Source: Mediterraneibacter butyricigenes
Lineage (GTDB): Bacteria; Bacillota; Clostridia; Lachnospirales; Lachnospiraceae
Assembly (NCBI RefSeq): GCF_003574295.1
Contig: NZ_BHGK01000001.1
Coordinates: forward strand, 1 to 64,000
Length of the DNA stretch: 64,000 nt
Direction of reading: 5' to 3'
In this document: positions 43,219-50,979 of the stretch, one piece after another
Layout: the number at the start of each line of letters is the position of its first letter
Numbering within the stretch: the first letter of the stretch is position 1
The notes under the pieces: model-generated
What the model saw: the letters and a program-made list of their open reading frames with translations, nothing else
The model's database searches: none
Told to the model about the DNA's origin: nothing
Program-made: the position numbers and the translations under genes

Positions 43219-43911
43219 ATGGTAGCTGAAAATTTAAAATTAGTAGAAGAGAAGATTCAGGCAGCATGTGACAAAGTCGGACGCAGCAGAGAAGATGTGA
43301 CATTGATCGCTGTCAGCAAGACAAAACCGGTATCCATGCTTCAGGAAGCCTATGATCAGGGAATCCGTGTCTTTGGTGAAAATAAAGTACAGGAACTGGT
43401 AGATAAATATGAAGTGATGCCAAAAGATATCAAATGGCATATGATCGGACATTTGCAGCGAAACAAAGTAAAATACATTGTCGATAAAGTGGAGATGATC
43501 CATTCTGTTGATTCTATTCGTCTAGCTGAAACCATCGAAAAAGAAGCGGCAAAGAAAAATTGCATCGTAAATATTACTGTAGAAGTCAATGTAGCTCAGG
43601 AAGACACCAAATTTGGCCTGAAAACAGAGGAAGTTCTTCCATTTATTGAGGAAATTTCCAAATTTAAGCATATAAAAGTCTGTGGATTGATGACAATAGC
43701 GCCTTATGTGCCTGATGCAGAACAAAATCGGCCAATTTTTGCTGTTTTGAAACAATTATTGGTTGACATTGCAGCCAAAAACATTGATAATGTTAATGTG
43801 AGTATGCTTTCAATGGGAATGACGAATGATTACGAAGTTGCCATAGAAGAGGGAGCCACCATGGTACGGGTAGGAACCGGTATCTTTGGTGAGAGACAGT
43901 ATGCTCATTAA
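43219..43911 (+). CDS. yggS: YggS-family pyridoxal phosphate homeostasis protein
   Basis: PLPBP proteins bind pyridoxal phosphate and buffer it; they have no known catalysis. The 230-residue protein shows LIAVSKTKPV with the PLP lysine near residue 36, FGENKVQELVDKYEVM, WHMIGHLQRNKVKYI, VNVAQEDTKFGL and the final LSMGMTNDYEVAIEEGATMVRVGTGIFGER. The yggS-sepF order is conserved in Gram-positive division clusters (ylmE-ylmF in Bacillus). Confidence 0.96.
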   Translation: MVAENLKLVEEKIQAACDKVGRSREDVTLIAVSKTKPVSMLQEAYDQGIRVFGENKVQELVDKYEVMPKDIKWHMIGHLQRNKVKYIVDKVEMIHSVDSIRLAETIEKEAAKKNCIVNITVEVNVAQEDTKFGLKTEEVLPFIEEISKFKHIKVCGLMTIAPYVPDAEQNRPIFAVLKQLLVDIAAKNIDNVNVSMLSMGMTNDYEVAIEEGATMVRVGTGIFGERQYAH

Positions 43912-43959
43912 AAAGTATAATAAATTATGTAGGAATACATGAGATAGGAGAGTGTAAAC

Positions 43960-44505
43960 ATGGGTGTGTTTGACAAATTTCTTGATATTATGAAATTAAA
44001 TGATGACGATGATTATGATGACGATTTCGCATATGATGATGATTTCGAAGATTTAGACGAAAAACCAAAGAGAAATTTCTTCAAGAGAGAAAAAACTCCG
44101 ATTGATGATGAGGATGATTTTGAATTACCGTCTGAAAAGAAAGCTTTAAAGGCCGGTGCAGGATCAAAGATTACTCCAATGCGTCAGCCGGCAGCAAGAC
44201 GTAATGTGAATGCAAATATGGAAGTCTGTGTTGTAAAGCCATCTTCTGTAGAAGATTCCAGAGAGATTACAGAGACATTGCTTGACGGACGTACTGTAAT
44301 CCTGAATCTGGAGGGTCTGGATCTTGAAATTGCACAGCGCATTATTGATTTTACATCAGGTGCTACTTTCGCAATCAGCGGAAACCTTCAGAAGATTTCT
44401 AATTATATCTTCCTTGTAACACCTACCAATGTTGATATTTCCGGTGATCTTCAGGATCTGCTGGGCAATAATATGGACATGCCTTCTGTTCGGAACCGTT
44501 ATTAG
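43960..44505 (+). CDS. sepF: Cell division protein SepF
   Basis: SepF binds the membrane and FtsZ and forms arcs at the septum. The 181-residue protein begins with the membrane-binding helix MGVFDKFLDIMKL, followed by a very acidic linker (DDDDYDDDFAYDDDFEDLDE) and a basic patch. The C-terminal domain has VVKPSSVEDSREITETLLDGRTVILNLEGLDLEIAQRIIDFTSGATFAISG. Order and length match the family. Confidence 0.96.
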   Translation: MGVFDKFLDIMKLNDDDDYDDDFAYDDDFEDLDEKPKRNFFKREKTPIDDEDDFELPSEKKALKAGAGSKITPMRQPAARRNVNANMEVCVVKPSSVEDSREITETLLDGRTVILNLEGLDLEIAQRIIDFTSGATFAISGNLQKISNYIFLVTPTNVDISGDLQDLLGNNMDMPSVRNRY

Positions 44506-44509
44506 TCTT

Positions 44510-45271
44510 ATGATGTCAAAAGAAGAACAGCAGTTTATCCATCGCTTGATCGAACTTTCAGGCAAAGCATATCAAAGAGGAATTGTTACATACTCAGATT
44601 TTTTGGATTTAAATGAATTAAATATTTTATATTCAATCCCCAAAGATCAACTGTATACTTCATTTCAGTTATGGGGTGGATATGATCTTTCAGAGCGTCA
44701 GATGGTAGCCTTTATCCCTGATGCTCTTTGTTGTAACTTAAATTATCCTATGATTCCTCTGGAAATCAGGGCCTCCAATCGAAAATTTGCAGAGGAACTG
44801 ACACACAGAGATTATCTTGGAGCTATTTTAAATCTTGGAATTACCAGAATTAAAATCGGAGATATTCTTGTTACAGACAGTAGCAGTGCCATTGTATTTG
44901 TCCAGAAATCGATTGCTGATTATATCGGAAAAGAATTATCAAAAGTCCGTCATACAATGGTGAGTGTATCTGCTTCTTCACCGGAAGACATTTCCTACAG
45001 TCCACGTTTTGAAGAAATACGTGGAACCGTAGCTTCGCTGCGTCTTGACAGCCTTTTATCCATCGCATTTTCAGCTTCCAGAACAAAATTGACCGCTTTG
45101 ATCGAAGCAGGAAGAGTTTTTGTAAATGGAAGGTTGATTACCAGCAATGGATATCAGATCAAGGAGGGGGATATCATATCCGTTCGTAAAATGGGAAAAT
45201 TCAAGTACATAGAATCTCTGTCGAAAACGAAAAAGAATCGGACCTTTGTTCTGATCCATAAATATATTTAG
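44510..45271 (+). CDS. ylmH: YlmH-family RNA-binding protein (S4 domain)
   Basis: YlmH/RqcP-type proteins carry an S4 RNA-binding domain; some members act in ribosome quality control. The protein (about 253 residues) shows FIHRLIELSGKAYQRGIVTYSDFLDLNE, the central LGAILNLGITRIKIGDILV segment and a C-terminal S4 domain (LRLDSLLSIAFSASRTKLTALIEAGRVFVNGRL). It follows sepF by four bases, as ylmH follows ylmF/ylmG in Bacillus; ylmG is absent. No clear ribosome site precedes ATG 44510, and ATG 44513 is an equal alternative. Confidence 0.9.
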   Translation: MMSKEEQQFIHRLIELSGKAYQRGIVTYSDFLDLNELNILYSIPKDQLYTSFQLWGGYDLSERQMVAFIPDALCCNLNYPMIPLEIRASNRKFAEELTHRDYLGAILNLGITRIKIGDILVTDSSSAIVFVQKSIADYIGKELSKVRHTMVSVSASSPEDISYSPRFEEIRGTVASLRLDSLLSIAFSASRTKLTALIEAGRVFVNGRLITSNGYQIKEGDIISVRKMGKFKYIESLSKTKKNRTFVLIHKYI

Positions 45272-45381
45272 GACTTTCTATGGGATTTATAATACAACAA
45301 GTACAAGAATGAAATAGGATAATAGATTTCGCAGATTATTATTTTAATTAAGAGATAGGACAAAAAATTCAGGAGAGAATT

Positions 45382-45912
45382 ATGACACAGAAATCAAATC
45401 ATTCAAAGTATTGGGGAGTCGCTGTTATTTTGTTGATCCTCGCAATTTTAATTGATCAGGGTACGAAGTATTTGGCTGTAACACATTTGAAAGATCAGGC
45501 GCCCTTTATTATCTGGAAAAATGTATTTCAGCTTCGTTACCTTGAAAATAACGGGGCTGCCTTTGGAATTTTACAGAATAAACAGTGGTTCTTCGTCTTA
45601 GGTGCACTTATCATCACTGCATTTGTTTGCTATTTTTATCATAAACTTCCATTTACAAGACGATACCTTCCGTTACGGGTCTGTATGGTCCTGCTTGTTT
45701 CCGGAGCACTTGGAAATGTAATCGATCGTGTGATGCATCGGTATGTTGTGGATTTCTTTTATTTTGAATGGATAGATTTCCCGATTTTCAATGTAGCGGA
45801 TATTTACGTGGTGGTATCCTGTATCTTATTCCTGTTACTGATTTTCTTTTATTACAAAGAAGAGGATTTTGCTTTCTTAACCGAACAGGAACAAAAGAAT
45901 GACAACACATAA
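45382..45912 (+). CDS. lspA: Lipoprotein signal peptidase LspA
   Basis: LspA removes signal peptides from diacylglyceryl-modified prolipoproteins. The 176-residue protein has four transmembrane segments, the motif IDQGTKYLAVTHL near residue 25, NNGAAFGIL, and the catalytic aspartates in GNVIDRVMHRYVVDFFYF and FNVADIYVVV. Precedes rluD by 63 bases, the usual lspA-rluD order. A strong CAGGAGAG site precedes the ATG. Confidence 0.96.
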   Translation: MTQKSNHSKYWGVAVILLILAILIDQGTKYLAVTHLKDQAPFIIWKNVFQLRYLENNGAAFGILQNKQWFFVLGALIITAFVCYFYHKLPFTRRYLPLRVCMVLLVSGALGNVIDRVMHRYVVDFFYFEWIDFPIFNVADIYVVVSCILFLLLIFFYYKEEDFAFLTEQEQKNDNT

Positions 45913-45975
45913 CATCAGATAAGACTATAACAGTAACTATGGTAAGGTTTAGAATTTAATATATATCAGAAGACT

Positions 45976-46905
45976 ATGAATGTGAAAGAAACAGAATCTG
46001 AATTTTTATATTTTACAGAAGTGAATCCGGGGCTTAGAATCGACAAATATCTTTCTGAGCAAATGACATCTTATTCCAGAAGTCATATTCAGAAGCTTTT
46101 AAAAGATCAGTGCGTACAAGTCAATAACCTTCCTGTAAAGGTAAATTACAAGCTTAGAACAGGGGATCATATAAAAGTATGTCTGCCGGAACCGGAAACA
46201 CTGAATGTGGAACCGGAAAATATTCCTTTGGATATTCTTTATGAAGACCAGGATCTACTTGTTGTGAACAAACCGAAAGGCATGGTCGTTCATCCGGCAG
46301 CCGGACATTACAGCGGTACGCTGGTAAATGCACTTATGTATCATTGCAAAGACCAGCTTTCCGGAATTAATGGTATTTTAAGACCGGGCATCGTACATCG
46401 GATTGACATGGATACCACAGGGACGTTGGTTGTCTGTAAAAATGATATTTCCCACCAGTCGCTGGCGGAGCAGTTAAAAGAACATTCCATTACAAGACGC
46501 TATCGTGCAATCGTTCATGGAAGATTAAAAGAAGACGGCACAGTCAATGCGCCAATAGGACGTCATCCTACCGACCGTAAAAAAATGAGTATCCATGCAA
46601 AAAACGGAAAACCGGCAATTACTCATTATCGAATCCTGAAGCAATATAAAGAGTATACCTATATAGAATGTCAGTTGGAGACCGGACGAACGCATCAGAT
46701 TCGTGTTCATATGGCGAGCATCGGACATCCTTTGCTTGGAGATCAGATTTATGGACCTTCTAAAGTACCTTATAAAAATCTTCAGGGGCAAACCCTGCAT
46801 GCAATGATCCTGGGTTTTCTTCACCCCACAACACAGAAATACATGGAATTTGAAGCTCCTTTACCGGAGTATTTTCAACATCTTTTGGATGTTTTGCCTG
46901 AATAA
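45976..46905 (+). CDS. rluD: RluA-family 23S rRNA pseudouridine synthase (RluD-like)
   Basis: The 309-residue protein has an N-terminal S4 domain (LRIDKYLSEQMTSYSRSHIQKLLKDQCVQVN) and the catalytic RluA domain with VVNKPKGMVVHPAAGH and the active-site aspartate in GIVHRIDMDTTGTLVV. QLETGRTHQIRVHMASIGHPLLGDQIYG closes the fold. RluD-type enzymes modify helix 69 uridines of 23S rRNA, the same region RlmH methylates. The stop codon lies in the ascending stem of a terminator. Confidence 0.94.
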   Translation: MNVKETESEFLYFTEVNPGLRIDKYLSEQMTSYSRSHIQKLLKDQCVQVNNLPVKVNYKLRTGDHIKVCLPEPETLNVEPENIPLDILYEDQDLLVVNKPKGMVVHPAAGHYSGTLVNALMYHCKDQLSGINGILRPGIVHRIDMDTTGTLVVCKNDISHQSLAEQLKEHSITRRYRAIVHGRLKEDGTVNAPIGRHPTDRKKMSIHAKNGKPAITHYRILKQYKEYTYIECQLETGRTHQIRVHMASIGHPLLGDQIYGPSKVPYKNLQGQTLHAMILGFLHPTTQKYMEFEAPLPEYFQHLLDVLPE

Positions 46906-46930
46906 GAATGGTTATTCAGGCTTATTTTTG
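46896..46930 (+). terminator. Terminator at the end of rluD
   Basis: A 10-bp perfect stem (GCCTGAATAA with TTATTCAGGC) over GAATGG is followed by TTATTTTTG. The stem includes the rluD stop codon. Confidence 0.92.
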
Positions 46931-46959
46931 TTGACTTCAACCAAAGAAATCATTATAAT
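46931..46959 (+). promoter_or_regulatory. Promoter of the cytidylate kinase-like gene
   Basis: TTGACT and TATAAT with an exact 17-base spacer, directly after the rluD terminator. One of the best promoter matches in the window. Confidence 0.85.
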
Positions 46960-46994
46960 AAAGTATATATTTTTTAACAAGGAGCGTGATTGTT

Positions 46995-47642
46995 ATGGCA
47001 GAAAAAATAAACAGCATCATTACGATAGGACGCCAGTACGGAAGTGCAGGACGAGAGATAGGTTATAAACTTGCTGATTATTTCGGAATAAAACTTTATG
47101 ATAAAGAGATGCTTGCAGTTGCAGCGAAAGAGAGCGGTATCTGTGAAGAAATCTTTGAGACACATGATGAAAAACCAACCAGCAGTTTCTTATATTCTCT
47201 GATTATGGATACTTATTCCATGGGCTTTTCAGGCAGTACTTATTCTGAAATGCCGATCAATCACAAAGTCTTTCTGGCTCAGTTTGATGCTATAAAAAAG
47301 ATTGCAGATGATGGTCCCTGTATTCTGGTTGGACGTTGCGCAGACTATGCTCTGGAAGAACGCAAAGATGTAATCAATATATTTATCCATGCGGATCTGG
47401 ATGCCAGAATCCGCCGTATTGCACGCGAGTATGATCTGACTGATGCAAAAGCGAAAGATAAGATTATCAAGACCGATAAGAAGAGAGCAAGCTATTATAA
47501 TTATTATACCAACAAAAAGTGGTCTGACAGCAGCAGCTACGAATTAAGTATTAGCAGCTCTGAACTCGGAGTTGATGGAGCTGTACAGGCAATTATCGAA
47601 TACATTAAGGTGAAAGAATCTCTCAAAAATACGAGGCTCTAG
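46995..47642 (+). CDS. Cytidylate kinase-like family protein, copy A
   Basis: A 215-residue P-loop protein of the family annotated as cytidylate kinase-like (AAA_33/Cytidylate_kin2). It has IITIGRQYGSAGREIGYKLADYFG at the start, where the usual P-loop lysine position holds Arg, and CILVGRCADYALEER with an IFIHADLDARIRRIAREYD lid region. It probably phosphorylates a nucleotide or sugar, but no member I know has a proven substrate. The start at 46995 has AAGGAG ten bases upstream; GTG 46986 is too close to it. A paralogue lies at 60087-60719. The dtd gene follows after 54 bases. Confidence 0.85.
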   Translation: MAEKINSIITIGRQYGSAGREIGYKLADYFGIKLYDKEMLAVAAKESGICEEIFETHDEKPTSSFLYSLIMDTYSMGFSGSTYSEMPINHKVFLAQFDAIKKIADDGPCILVGRCADYALEERKDVINIFIHADLDARIRRIAREYDLTDAKAKDKIIKTDKKRASYYNYYTNKKWSDSSSYELSISSSELGVDGAVQAIIEYIKVKESLKNTRL

Positions 47643-47696
47643 GCATATATCAATACTATGCGAATTTTAATTTTAGTGTGAAAGGATATAAGATAT

Positions 47697-48143
47697 ATGA
47701 GATTTGTGATCCAACGGGTAAATGAAGCTTCTGTAACTGTAAATGAAGAGGTGATCGGCTCCATTCAGAAAGGGTATATGGTGCTGATTGGGATCTCCGA
47801 GACGGATACACAGGAGACAGCAGATAAATTAGTACGCAAAATGATTGGGCTTCGAATTTTTGAAGATGAAAATGGAAAAACAAACCTGTCGCTTGCGGAT
47901 GTGAGAGGATCTTTACTCCTGATTTCTCAGTTTACCCTGTATGCAAATTGTAAAAAAGGAAATCGTCCCAGTTTTATAGAAGCAGGGAATCCCGAGAAAG
48001 CAGAAGCGTTGTATCAGTATATCATCGAAGAATGTAAAAAGAAGGTACCAATCGTCGAAACCGGAAGTTTTGGTGCAGAGATGTATGTAAGTCTTGTTAA
48101 TCACGGCCCATTTACAATCCTTCTGGATTCTGAGACATTGTAG
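47697..48143 (+). CDS. dtd: D-aminoacyl-tRNA deacylase
   Basis: Dtd hydrolyses D-aminoacyl-tRNAs (and glycyl-tRNA-Ala). The 148-residue protein has [15 protein letters not shown] at the N-terminus, the [17 protein letters not shown] motif near residue 80 and the cis-proline motif [11 protein letters not shown] at the C-terminus. Length matches the family. It ends two bases before the stop of the opposing recombinase gene, with no room for a terminator. Confidence 0.95.
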   Translation: MRFVIQRVNEASVTVNEEVIGSIQKGYMVLIGISETDTQETADKLVRKMIGLRIFEDENGKTNLSLADVRGSLLLISQFTLYANCKKGNRPSFIEAGNPEKAEALYQYIIEECKKKVPIVETGSFGAEMYVSLVNHGPFTILLDSETL

Positions 48144-48145
48144 TT

Positions 48146-49210
48146 TTACTTTTCTCTCAATTGGACGGCATTGGCTGCTTTTCGTCTGCGGTCTTCATCG
48201 ATCGCAGCGTAATGTTTCTTGGTGGTATTCACATCATTATGGCCGAGAACATCCGCTACAAGGTAGATATCGCCCGTTTCCCGGTACAAGGCGGTGCCAT
48301 AGGTACTTCTGAGCTTATGGGGAGTGATTTTCTTATTTGGGGCAATCTGACGGGCGTATTTCTTTACCATATTCTCCACAGACTGAACGCCCATTCGTTT
48401 ATGCTGTGTAGAAAGGAAGAGTGCATTTTCGTTGCCGGGAAGTGTTACTGCATGTTCCCGGTCCATCTCCATATACCGAAGAAGGGCATCAGCGACTTCA
48501 TCACCAAAATATACCGTCATTTGCTTACCACCTTTTCGGGTAATTCGAATCCCGTGATTCTTATAATCTACATCCTGTAAATCCAGACCTACACATTCTG
48601 ATACACGGATTCCAGTGCCAAGCAGAAGAGTTAAGATAGCAAGATCACGGTACTTGGTTTTTTCATAATATACCTTCTTTTGGCCTGTCAGTTGATCCCC
48701 ACAATTCTCTACGAAATCAAGAAGCTTTACAACTTCATCTGTATCCAGACGTATAATTTCCTTATCGTGTAATTTAGGCATTTCAACCAGCAACGTCGGA
48801 TTGGTCTGAATGATCTGATGCTTATAATAATATAGATAAAAGCTGCGCAGAGCAGACATTTTACGTGCCAGACCAACCTCGCTGTTTACAATCTGACGTT
48901 CTTCATCATTTTTATAGACCTTCAGATATTCCATATATTCTTCGATATCCATCGGATCGATCTTATCTAAATCATTCGGACGAAACTGATCCATCGTATA
49001 ATCATGGTATACTGGATTGTTCTCGATTAAAAACCGAAAAAAGACACGAATATCGTATGCATAGGAAATCCTCGTTTTCGCAGAAGTACGTGGCTCAATT
49101 GCACGAAAATAGTCTTTTGCAAAAGGTGGTAACGTATTGAGGATTTCACGCAGTCTTAAGGTATAATCAATATAAACCTGTTCCTGATATGTTTTTGTGT
49201 TTCCAGACAT
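48146..49210 (-). CDS. xerS: XerS-like tyrosine recombinase
   Basis: A 354-residue site-specific recombinase with an N-terminal SAM-like arm domain (about 30-140) and a catalytic domain. The catalytic residues are all visible: Arg202 (GTGIRVSE), Lys226 (RKGGK), His298 and Arg301 (PHKLRSTYGT), His324 (LGHNDVNTT) and Tyr334 (KKHY). Length and pattern resemble XerS, the single recombinase that resolves chromosome dimers in streptococci, more than XerC or XerD (about 300) or prophage integrases. No phage genes adjoin. Its neighbours dtd and lexA are ordinary chromosome genes. A dif-like site upstream is only a guess. Confidence 0.82.
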   Translation of the reverse strand: MSGNTKTYQEQVYIDYTLRLREILNTLPPFAKDYFRAIEPRTSAKTRISYAYDIRVFFRFLIENNPVYHDYTMDQFRPNDLDKIDPMDIEEYMEYLKVYKNDEERQIVNSEVGLARKMSALRSFYLYYYKHQIIQTNPTLLVEMPKLHDKEIIRLDTDEVVKLLDFVENCGDQLTGQKKVYYEKTKYRDLAILTLLLGTGIRVSECVGLDLQDVDYKNHGIRITRKGGKQMTVYFGDEVADALLRYMEMDREHAVTLPGNENALFLSTQHKRMGVQSVENMVKKYARQIAPNKKITPHKLRSTYGTALYRETGDIYLVADVLGHNDVNTTKKHYAAIDEDRRRKAANAVQLREK

Positions 49211-49323
49211 AAATGGTAACTCCTTATATATAAATTCATATTTTATTTGCCATATTATTTTGCTGTATTATTTCTCTTTGAGATATTGTAATATGCCATA
49301 GTAAAAACCGTGTTTTCATGTTG

Positions 49324-49352
49324 ATTATATCAAATTCCTGTTTTTCTGTCTA
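49324..49352 (-). promoter_or_regulatory. Promoter of the recombinase gene
   Basis: On the minus strand TAGACA (49352-49347) and TATAAT (49329-49324) are 17 bases apart. The start codon is about 110 bases downstream, leaving an AT-rich leader. Confidence 0.6.
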
Positions 49353-49612
49353 TATCTTTTGGAAAAATCGGTATTTGTCGTATAGATCTATATATCCTTC
49401 TATAATATATAATCTTTATTTTTAAATTATATTTTTTAATTTCGATCCCGTTCTACTAATGTTATTTTTCGTCTATAGCAATTAGAAGAACTTTATAGTC
49501 TTTTTATTATTTAGTAAAGGAAAGGCAATATATCTTCCATTTTGAAAATACATTGCCCATGGGTGAGTTTATATCTATACATAAACTATCATGTAGAGAT
49601 ATCGATATAATT
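49353..49612. other. AT-rich spacer between recombinase and LysM genes
   Basis: No coding potential was seen in this AT-rich stretch. It includes an imperfect hairpin (GGCAATATAT at 49524 with ATACATTGCC at 49548) and an AT-rich block near 49394-49421 with a loose likeness to a Xer recombination site. Both are weak. Confidence 0.5.
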
Positions 49613-49651
49613 AAAAAAACTGATAATAATAGCTAACTCATTGTATCAGTT
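49613..49651 (-). terminator. Terminator of the LysM gene
   Basis: On the minus strand AACTGATA and TATCAGTT pair and are followed by a run of seven T. The first arm touches the stop codon. Confidence 0.8.
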
Positions 49652-49982
49652 AATCTATGTAATAGATCATTAAATGTTCATTTGCCTGAAGTTCATCGGA
49701 ATCCAAATTATTCAGTTCTCTCAGTGAGTCTATATATGTATTGATGGAGTCACATTCCTCAGGCATATATGTCTTGGCGATACTCCATAAAGAATCACCC
49801 GGTTCGATTAAAATACTCTTATAACAGATCGTCTGATCGTCCGTTGGCTCATAAGCGGACACCTGTGATTTATTGAAATATCCGATCATACAAATCATAA
49901 CCGCAGAAATAAACAAGGTTACAAAAAATCTTCTGTGAAATCTTCCGGCTGCTCTTCTCTCATTACGATATGTCTGTTTCAT
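49650..49982 (-). CDS. LysM protein resembling the SOS division inhibitor YneA
   Basis: A 110-residue protein with a basic N-terminus, a transmembrane anchor (FVTLFISAVMICMIGYF) and an outer LysM domain (ILIEPGDSLWSIAKTYMPEE...LRELNNLDSDELQANEHLMIYYI). In Bacillus, yneA is divergent from lexA, is LexA-repressed and delays division after DNA damage; the arrangement here is the same. A GGGGAGG site supports ATG 49982 over the upstream start at 50039. LexA boxes lie 100-200 bases upstream in the shared intergenic region. Confidence 0.82.
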   Translation of the reverse strand: MKQTYRNERRAAGRFHRRFFVTLFISAVMICMIGYFNKSQVSAYEPTDDQTICYKSILIEPGDSLWSIAKTYMPEECDSINTYIDSLRELNNLDSDELQANEHLMIYYID

Positions 49983-50084
49983 AATATAATACCTCCCCAT
50001 CAACTTAATGAAACGAAATGAATGAAATAAGATCTTCATTTAAAATCAGATTCATTTTATACTCTTGTAGTTTACCTCGAATAC

Positions 50085-50096
50085 GAACGTGCGTTC
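50085..50096. promoter_or_regulatory. LexA box 1
   Basis: Perfect dyad GAACGTGCGTTC, matching the Gram-positive SOS consensus GAAC-N4-GTTC. Confidence 0.8.
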
Positions 50097-50122
50097 TTGC
50101 TTATATGAGTATTATATCTTCA

Positions 50123-50135
50123 GAACGTATGTTTG
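50123..50135. promoter_or_regulatory. LexA box 2
   Basis: GAACGTATGTTTG, one mismatch in the right half-site of the SOS consensus. Confidence 0.7.
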
Positions 50136-50147
50136 TCAATAGAAAAT

Positions 50148-50175
50148 CGAACATATTTTCGTAAACAAATGTTTG
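50148..50175. promoter_or_regulatory. LexA boxes 3 and 4 at the lexA promoter
   Basis: CGAACATATTTTCG (50148-50161) is a degenerate box and AAACAAATGTTTG (50163-50175) a near-perfect dyad; they lie just before the lexA -10 TATAAT at 50181-50186. Binding here would block lexA transcription. Confidence 0.65.
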
Positions 50176-50245
50176 CTTTTTATAATGCCCTATGATAAAA
50201 TAAAAGAAACATTTATGATTGAATAATGAGGAAGGAAACAAGATT

Positions 50246-50863
50246 ATGAGTAACGGTAAGATTACGCCAAAGCAACAGGAAATTCTTGAATATATCAAGT
50301 CGCAGATTCTGACACGGGGATTTCCGCCTGCCGTTCGGGAAATATGTGATGCAGTTCATTTGAAGTCAACTTCTTCTGTCCACTCACATCTCGAGACTCT
50401 GGAAAAGAACGGATATATTCACCGTGATCCGACGAAGCCACGTGCGATCGAGATTCTGGATGATACTTTTAATCTTACCAGACGTGAGATGGTTAATGTC
50501 CCTGTAATCGGAAGGGTTGCTGCCGGTGAGCCTATACTTGCCCAACAAAACATTGAGGAGTATTTTCCTCTTCCTGCATCTATGCTTCCGAATAAACAGA
50601 CCTATATTCTCGAAGTAAAAGGTGAAAGTATGATAAATGCAGGAATTTTAAGTGGGGATTATGTCCTTGTACAGGAAGAACGTACTGCTTCTAACGGAGA
50701 TATGGTCGTCGCTCTGATTGAGGATGGAGCTACTGTCAAAACCTTTTATCGTGAAGAAGGTGTCATCCGTCTTCAGCCGGAAAACGATTTTATGGATCCT
50801 ATTATTTTGAAAGATGTCACGATCCTCGGTAAAGTAATCGGCGTTATGAGATTCTTCAAATAA
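50246..50863 (+). CDS. lexA: SOS repressor LexA
   Basis: LexA represses DNA-damage genes and cleaves itself when RecA is active. The 205-residue protein has the winged-helix domain (ITPKQQEILEYIKSQILTRGFPPAVREICDAV) and a C-terminal peptidase domain. The cleavage site is Ala93-Gly94 (VAAGEP) and the catalytic dyad Ser128 (KGESMINAG) and Lys165 (ATVKTF). The start at 50246 follows GAGGAAGGA; a TTG at 50219 is less likely. Divergent from the LysM gene, sharing LexA boxes. Confidence 0.96.
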   Translation: MSNGKITPKQQEILEYIKSQILTRGFPPAVREICDAVHLKSTSSVHSHLETLEKNGYIHRDPTKPRAIEILDDTFNLTRREMVNVPVIGRVAAGEPILAQQNIEEYFPLPASMLPNKQTYILEVKGESMINAGILSGDYVLVQEERTASNGDMVVALIEDGATVKTFYREEGVIRLQPENDFMDPIILKDVTILGKVIGVMRFFK

Positions 50864-50886
50864 TCACGATTTTCTCTGGGTTTCTA

Positions 50887-50915
50887 TTGTAATCTTCCTC
50901 TATTAGTGCTAATAT
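50887..50915 (+). promoter_or_regulatory. Promoter of the butyryl-CoA transferase gene
   Basis: TTGTAA and TAATAT are 17 bases apart. Expected transcription start is near 50922, just before the Rex-like site. Confidence 0.65.
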
Positions 50916-50928
50916 TAGAAAGGAAAAG

Positions 50929-50946
50929 TTGTTAAATAATTAACTA
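50929..50946. promoter_or_regulatory. Rex-like operator upstream of the CoA-transferase gene
   Basis: TTGTTAAATAATTAACTA matches the clostridial Rex consensus TTGTTAA-N4-TTAACAA at all but the last two informative positions. It covers about +7 to +24 relative to the predicted start, a place where repressor binding would block transcription until NADH rises. Confidence 0.65.
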
Positions 50947-50979
50947 TATTATTTTTATATTTAAGGGAGGTACTACAAC

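Noticed and set aside
48146-49210. Prophage or integrative-element integrase
   Set aside because: No phage or conjugation genes, no att-like direct repeats or tRNA gene beside it, and neighbours are core genes; the length fits XerS.
49524-49557. Second terminator downstream of the LysM gene
   Set aside because: The imperfect hairpin has a mismatch and a poor T tract; the terminator at 49613-49651 is sufficient.
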